Source: Chimonanthus salicifolius (lineage: Eukaryota; Streptophyta; Magnoliopsida; Laurales; Calycanthaceae). From it: DNA of 64,000 bases. Each line of letters starts with the position of its first letter. Position 1 is the first letter of the stretch. Position numbers and translations under genes: made by a program. The notes below the pieces were generated by a model. It saw only the letters and a program-made list of their open reading frames with translations, was not told where the DNA came from and made no database searches. This document shows positions 57,769 to 64,000 of the stretch, in pieces. The stretch lies in the NCBI GenBank assembly GCA_013350335.1, contig CM023532.1, positions 94,981,064-95,045,063 on the forward strand. Direction: 5' to 3'.

Positions 57769-58939
57769 TGTTGGACCTAGAAATAACGAGATGAAAGATC
57801 ATGAGTTTGGCCATGATGGACTTATGTTTTGGAACCTAAACATAAGTTGATGGAGGTAATGGCAATTTTGTTGTATCGGCTAAAAATGAAAGATCATGGG
57901 TTCGGCCATGGTGTATGGCCGAACCCCATGAATCTTATTAGTGGGTTATTTATTAGCCTAAGTATATTGTAAATGAGTAAAATGGACAGCCATAGATTAA
58001 GCAATGGCATGGAAGTAAATTAGAGTGAAAATGATAGACCATGGGTTCGGCCATGGTCTGTGGCCGAACCCCATGGGGAATGGTTTATATGGTTTTAATG
58101 TATGAAGGGTCAGAATAATGGAATGATAGCCATGGATGGCAATATTGTAAATAAGTAAAATTAATGGACCATGGGTTCGGCCATGGTGTATGGCCGAACC
58201 CCATGGGGAATGTTTTATGGACTTAGACATTATGGTAAATCAAATGGGACATTTTTAATTGATTGATATATTATAAGGTAGCGGGACCTCAGAAGGTGCG
58301 TACTATCGTGAGCGGTTACCGAACGAAAGCGCAAGGACACGTTAGTGGTCTTTGGTAGTATTCCACCTCTTTGAAACCATGGGTTTATGTACAATGTTTT
58401 TATTTTAATTTGATGCATTTACGTTGTAATAGATATGTTTTCGATTGTGAAGTTTTAATGCTCTGTTTACAATATAAAATAGCATATGTTTCACTAGCAT
58501 CACATGCATGGCATGGGGTGAAGGATATGTAACCGGAGGGGCCACACTCCGTCGGGGCGCCCGAAAAACCTATGTGGGATACCTTGATGTGCTTTTCCAT
58601 CAAGAAGAAACCGGAGGGGCCACACTCCGTCTGGGCGTCCGAAAGACCTATGTGGGGGTACTTATATGTACTTGTGATGGGTGGGACTCATTGCATTTGA
58701 CATCATGACATGGCATGGTTTATATGGTTTTGACATTATGATATTATTATATATGTTTTGTACTAACTATGTGTTAGCCCTAAATGGAATACCTACTGGG
58801 CGCGTTGTTCTAACACCCTACTTCTACCTTAGTGGATGATACAGAAAAGGAGGGGAACGATGAACGTGAAAAGGGCCAAGCATAGGAGCATGGATGCTTT
58901 TAGTTTATATTTTGATTAAGTTACTTATGGACTTGTAAT
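57769..58939 (+). repeat. Family B LTR fragment, plus strand
   Basis: Plus-strand counterpart of about 17740-18760. Palindromes 57898, 58042 and 58169, GGAG dyads and CTTGATG hairpin 58500-58640, acceptor box ending TTAG at 58832. Both ends are incomplete: the left by an abrupt join to family A, the right by the LTR at 58940. Confidence 0.85.
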
Positions 58940-59572
58940 TGTAACACTTTGGAATTTCATATTATTAATATTTATGAAATTTGTTATTTAATTGTTAAAT
59001 TATTGGATATGGACCTTAGATGGGTAAAGGATTGGGTCAATTGCCCAATTAAGACCCAACGGATTGTGGATATGGTAGCAATTGAAATAATTGGGTAAGA
59101 TGTATTTAATTGGGTCAAAGTTGTTAATTGGGTCAAAATGTCCAATTGGGACCCAATGGGTCATGTTTGACTTGGTTGACCACCAAGTGAGTTGAGTTGG
59201 ACTGTTTGCATTTTAAATTTAAATTCAAATGATGGGTTGGACGGTTTTTATTTCAAACTCAAATGAGATGAAGGAGTTATTTTTATTTCAAATTCAAATG
59301 AGATGAAGGAGTTATTTTTATTTCAAATTCAAGTGAGATGAAGGAGTTATTTTTATTTCAAATTCAAATGAGTTGGGTTGGACGGCTTTTACATTTGGAA
59401 TTCAAATTCAAAGGTAATGATACACGTTGGAGAAGATGGAGGAGGTTGGTTTGTTTCACAATTTAAACTTAGGAGAGATGAAGGTGGTTTAAAATTCAAA
59501 TTCAAAATAATGGGGTGGAACGTTTTGTGTTTGAAATTCAAACAAATAAGATGGAGGAAGCTATGTTTAATT
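58940..59572 (+). repeat. Start of a family B LTR, cut by the assembly gap
   Basis: TGTAACACTTTGG matches the start of the solo LTR at 17365-20351 read on its own strand. GTAAT (58935-58939) is the likely target duplication. A 35-bp tandem repeat (GAGATGAAGGAGTTATTTTT at 59265, 59300 and 59335) lies inside. Confidence 0.82.
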
Positions 59573-59672
59573 NNNNNNNNNNNNNNNNNNNNNNNNNNNN
59601 NNNNNNNNNNNNNNNNNNNNNNNNNNNNNNNNNNNNNNNNNNNNNNNNNNNNNNNNNNNNNNNNNNNNNNNN
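59573..59672. other. Assembly gap, 100 N
   Basis: Exactly 100 N, a conventional size for a gap of unknown length. Frames that read through it are artefacts. Confidence 0.99.
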
Positions 59673-61289
59673 TTATGAGTTCGCATTTCGGTATCATCCG
59701 GGCAAGGCATACAAGGTGGCGGATGCCCTGAGCCGCATGTCACATGCGACAGTAGCCAGCTTGATCAGGACGGAATGGGAGGTATTGAATACCATTAGAG
59801 AGTTTAAACTCTACCTCAATAATCATGGGACCATATATAACCTGATCATACGATCCAACATGGTCTCCGAGATTGAACGGGAGCAACGAACAGATCCAGA
59901 GGTGGAGGAGATATGGGCTAAGATGTCTACTGGTGAGGTTATACCGGAGTGGGAACTACGACCAAGACAGGGTCTTGTGTTCCGAGGCAGGACATATGTG
60001 CCTAAGAGCTGCAGAAGTGAGTTGTTGATTGAAGCACACCAAACCAAGCTCTCTATCCATCCGGGCAGCACCAAGATGTATCATGATATTAAGAGGCACT
60101 ATTGGTGGCGTGGACTTAAGAAAGATGTGGCAGAGTTTGTGGCTCGTTGCCTAACTTGTCAGCAGGTTAAGGCGGAACATCAGAAACCACCAGGTTTACT
60201 CTCACCCTTGCCAGTGCCAGAGTGGAAATGGGAGCACATATCCATGGACTTTGTAACAGGGTTGCCAAGGTCATCAAAGGGCAACGATACAATATGGGTC
60301 CTGGTAGACCGGTTGACTAAGTCTGCACATTTCCTTCCCATCAAGATGACGGATTCGTCGGAGACCTTGGGTCGACGGTACATCCGGGATATCATCAGAC
60401 TACATGGTATTCCCCGGTCTATTGTGTCCGACAGGGATGGACGATTCACCGACAGAGTATGGCAGGGCATACAGTCGGCTTTGGGGACCGATATACAGAC
60501 TAGCACAGCATTTCATCCACAAACTGATGGACAGTCAGAGAGGACGATACAAACTCTGGAGGATATGTTGAGAGCATGTATGCTAGACTTCAAGGGCGGA
60601 TGGGAGGATCATTTGCCACTGGTGGAGTTCTCTTACAATAACAGTTACCAGGCAAGCCTCCAGATGGCTCCATTTGAGGCCTTGTATGGTAGGCCATGTA
60701 GATCACCAGTGTGCTGGACAGAGGACGGTGAGCCTGCACTGATTGGACCCGAGTTGGTTACGGAGACTACAGCGCAGATCAAATTAATACGGCAACACTT
60801 ACTTATTGTGTAGAGCCGTCAGAAGAGCTACGCCAACAAGAGGAGAAGGTTCCTCGAGTTTGAGGTGGGAGACTTGATGTTCTTAAAAGTCTCACCACGG
60901 AAGGGACACATGAGATTCGGGAAGAAGGGGAAACTGTCACCTAGATTTGTGGGACCGTTTCCAATCCTAAAGAGAGGGGAGGGGGAGGGGTAGCTTATCA
61001 GTTGGCGCTCCCTTCACAGTTATCATCTTTACATGATGTGTTCCATGTGTCCATGTTGAGGAAGTACAACCCCGATCCTTCACATGTCCTAAGCGTGCAA
61101 GACGTCGATGTGCAAAGCAACGTGACGTATGTGGAGAAGCCGATCAGAGTGATCGGGAGAGAACAAAGAGTGCTGTGGAACCGCGTTATTCAGTTGATCA
61201 AGGTGGTATGGGAACGACATGGCAATGAGGAGACCACTTGGGAACTTGAATCAGAGATGAGAGCCGCTCATCTGGAGCTCTTTGAATGA
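59673..61289 (+). pseudogene. pol: Pol 3' half (RNase H end, integrase, chromodomain-like end) of a further element
   Basis: Opens in RNase H (YEFAFRYHPGKAYKVADALSR). The integrase zinc region (HPGSTKMYHDI...CLTCQQV) and core ([22 protein letters not shown]) are intact to a TAG at 60811, where Element 1 has a sense codon. The frame then shifts in a G-rich run (about 60972-60992). The C-terminal part resumes at about 61002 and ends in the chromodomain-like segment and stop at 61289. It is close to Element 1 in sequence and retains the part Element 1 lost. The 5' half lies in or beyond the gap. Confidence 0.93.
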
Positions 61290-61336
61290 GTTGTTTTGAA
61301 CCTCTACTTCGCTCGAATTTTTGGGACGAAAATTTC

Positions 61337-61344
61337 AAAAGAGG
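61337..61344 (+). other. Polypurine tract of the element right of the gap
   Basis: AAAAGAGG in the GGGACGAAAATTTC context, eight bases before the LTR. Confidence 0.8.
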
Positions 61345-61351
61345 ATTGTGT

Positions 61352-64000
61352 TGTAATAGCCCGGACTTTTTAAATTAGTATAAATGTGGATATTATTTAT
61401 TTTAATGATGGAAATTGGGAAATTTGATGGAATAGATGGTAAATGATCAAAGTTTGGACAAGGGCCCAAGTATGGCCCAATGGACTATGGATTGGATCTA
61501 AGTTCATTTAAATGGTCAATGATGGTCAAATTGGGCCCAATACCCATTTGGGACCCAATGAATCAAGATGATGTAAACTCTAAGGTAAATAGGTAAGGAA
61601 TAAATTTAATTGGGCCATGGGCCCAATGGAGATCCAATTAGTTGAAAGGAATTGAATTAATTAATGTGAAAATCACCTAAGTTAATTTTAATTAAACCAA
61701 GGTGACATGGCCGAATGGGACCCACCTCCACCTCACCAAGTGAGGTAGCGTGTGGACCAAGGATTGGTGGGGCCGGCCACCATGGTTGAACTGGTCAACC
61801 ATGGGTGGATACATGGAGGGAATTTAAGAAAAAGGAATTAGGTTAAGTGGGAATTAATTAACCTAAGTTAATTATCTAATTCATTAAATAATTAAACTAT
61901 CCGAAAAGGTGGTCAAAAGGGGTCAAATGATGGAAGACCAAACCATTCCATCTTAAGAAGACAAAACCGTTGGCTAGTGGTGGTTTATTCCAACCACCAC
62001 CATTAAAGCGTAAAAAATCCCATGCTTGGTTGGTGGGAGGAGTTAATGGTGGAGTGTAAGTTACACAACCAAATGACATGAACCTTATCTCATTTCTCCA
62101 TCTCTTTCCATCTAACTCTTTCACTCTCTCCCTCTCTCTTTGCCGTCCCCCACACCAAGGAAAGAAGAAGAAAACTAAGAAGAGAAGAAGAGAAGAAAAG
62201 AGAAGAAAAGTGCAAGCGTTGGCCCACCTCTTCAAGATCAAGAGTTGGGGTAGTTCTTCTCATCCTCTTCCCCTCTCTCTCTCAAATCTACTCCATCTTA
62301 GCCGACCCAAGCATTGGAGTTTTTCATTGGGTCAAGCACATCTTAGCCGACCAACAAAGGAGAAGAAGAAGAAAGGAGGCCAAGGAATCCAAAGGGAGAA
62401 AAGAAAATCGGAGGAGCCGTCAGATCTGTAAGTATTTCTAAACAAGAGGTTAGATTTTGTTAAGGTTTGAGATTTGGGGTCCATTATTCTTAGATTTAAT
62501 GATGGCCAAATTATCATGGGCCTTAGATCTCAAATCCATCCAATGAAAGGATGAAAAATGGATAAACCCTAATGGGTAAATTAGGTCAAAAAAATGAAGG
62601 ATGCATTAAGGACATTATGGATTAAAGTTTATTTAAGTATGGATGTAGGTGATGTTTGAAGAACCATGGACCATAGGGTTCGGCCATGTTGTATGGCCGA
62701 ATCCCATGGTAGGTAATTTAGGAATTGTAATTGGGTTTATAGGACTAGAATCATGAAAGGATAATTTATGATTTTTAGGGTTTTTATGATTAAATGTAGT
62801 GATTTTTAAAGGGATCTTAAATGAGAAAATCATGGGACATGAAAATGAATTTTTATGGCCTCAAAAATGGTAGATGGGAATGGACCATGAACCATGGGTT
62901 CGGCCATGGTGAATGGCCGAACCCTATGGTGATGTATGTGTAATGATGATGGGTGTAAAATTATGGAAATTGATGGAGAGTGATTGGTGAACTTAGAGGT
63001 ATTTGGACCATAGTGATGATGAGGGAAGGTTGGCAACCTTAATGGATTTTAAATGTAGTTAGTGATGATCAAAATTAATGATTTAAATGCATGATGTAAA
63101 CCCCCTCATGGAGGGACTTGTGGTGGACCTAAATGATGAAAAAAAAAGGTCTAAGAAAATTGGGAAAAGACATCATGGGTTCAGCCATGGTGTATGGCCG
63201 AACCCATGACCCCTTTTGTAAGTCATTTTATGAGTTAAATTTGGGATTATGTATGTGATTAGATGAATGGAAAATTCGGTAAGTTAAGGACTGATTTGTT
63301 AATGAACATATCATGGTTGATGGAACGTTAATGGATCCAAGATTATGGATCAATTATGGGCTAAGTAATGGGTTTTGTATGTGTTTAAGTGAATAAGGAT
63401 TAGGTTAATTAAATGGCTAATTTTAGTGATCATATGACATTGTTGATGGGTCATTAACGGATCTAAGATAGGGATCATTAATGGATCTAAGTTTGTGATC
63501 AGTTATGGACTTAATTATGCATGGATGAATGAGTGCTTAGTCATGGAAAAGAGGTATGGCAAAACCGTAAATATTGGCCAAAAATGAAGAACCATGGGTT
63601 CAGCCATGGTACATGGCCGAACCCCATAGAAGATGATCATGGACTTAGTGGCTCTAAGTAATAACCTTATGTGTGATTAATAAAGCCTAGGGTGGTTGAT
63701 TTTTTTAGACTCATGGGATTAAAAGATTTAATGGATTAAATGGGACCCACAAAACTACATAGTGAGGTTCGGCCATGGTGTATGGCCGAACCCCACTAAT
63801 GCATGTATTAGGGACTTAATCATGGATAAAATATGGACTAATTTGGTAATGTATAATAAGGTATCGGGACATCGTAATCGGTGCGCGATCGGCGACCGGA
63901 TTCATGAACGGAAACGTGAAGGGACGCTAGTCGGTATTCGGTAGGATTCCTACCCTTTTATAAGTCGTGGATTACGTGTTATATGATGGTTTCCTTGATT
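61352..64000 (+). repeat. Family C 3' LTR, runs off the window
   Basis: TGTAATAGCCCGGAC start, similar over its length to 37057-38980. GGTCAA-rich U3, CT-rich then GAAG-rich stretch (62095-62400), donor TCT/GTAAGTATTT at 62428, palindromes 62675, 62896, 63176, 63596 and 63766, then the conserved block with GGTAGGATTCCTACC (63940-63954). The acceptor and LTR end would lie right of the window. Confidence 0.92.
62421..62435 (+). promoter_or_regulatory. Putative 5' splice site of the LTR intron (family C)
   Basis: TCT/GTAAGTATTT, GT at 62428, directly after the purine-rich stretch. All five palindromes of this LTR lie downstream. Confidence 0.52.

Noticed and set aside
59378..60813. Frames reading through the N run
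   Set aside because: The gap is of unknown size. Only the part after 59672 can be read as pol.

Overview
This is repeat-only plant DNA, and I see no host gene in it. The coding matter is the gag-pol of Ty3/gypsy chromoviruses that look like the Tekay/Del lineage: a single gag-pol frame, a C-terminal chromodomain-like segment, a tRNA-iMet primer site (TGGTATCAGAGC) and LTRs of about 3-4 kb that begin TGTAA and end GTTACA. One scrap of a Ty1/copia element is also present. A seed plant with a large, TE-rich genome is implied; the species cannot be read from the sequence. Five LTR families are separable by eye and are called A to E here.

Layout. The oldest layer is a minus-strand copia element (gag scrap 10370-10632, primer site 10685-10696, LTR piece 10699-10952). 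Its gag is split by Element 1 (family A, plus; 1-10369, 5' end outside the window). Its LTR is split by Element 2 (family D, plus; from 10953 to beyond the window). The 5' LTR of Element 2 holds two minus-strand solo LTRs (C, 11742-15913; B, 17365-20351). Its gag-pol (21329-25680) is dead. Its 3' LTR is split first by Element 3 (family B, minus; 25793-46337) and then by Element 4 (family A, plus; from 48110). Element 3 carries solo LTRs at 26280-28050 (C), 29186-31964 (B) and 37057-44325 (C, plus), and the last of these holds a family E solo LTR (38980-42861). Perfect 5-bp target duplications support six of these insertions, and uninterrupted related copies in the window confirm several. To the right lie a second family A LTR (55026-57768), family B pieces, a 100-N gap (59573-59672), and the 3' end of a further element with a family C LTR running off the window.

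Two reading frames look intact. One is the Element 1 gag-pol (1241 aa), which has lost RNase H and the integrase zinc-binding region through a clean in-frame deletion. The other is a 178-aa pre-gag frame with an acidic N-terminus and a Cys-rich C-terminus, present in Elements 1 and 4.

The most unusual signal is in the LTRs. Representatives of all five families carry what reads as an intron: a GT donor about 0.7-1.1 kb into the LTR after a CT/purine-rich stretch, and a branchpoint/pyrimidine/AG acceptor about 2-2.5 kb later once nested insertions are discounted. Around 70 copies of a short palindrome (arms GGGTTCGGCCAT / ATGGCCGAACCC) sit almost only inside these introns in families A, B and C. 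Nearer the LTR end a stem-loop with compensatory changes is kept in ten copies across families A to D. Together these suggest a structured, possibly splice-regulated LTR leader shared by otherwise diverged families. This is inferred from sequence reading alone; coordinates and counts were made by eye.
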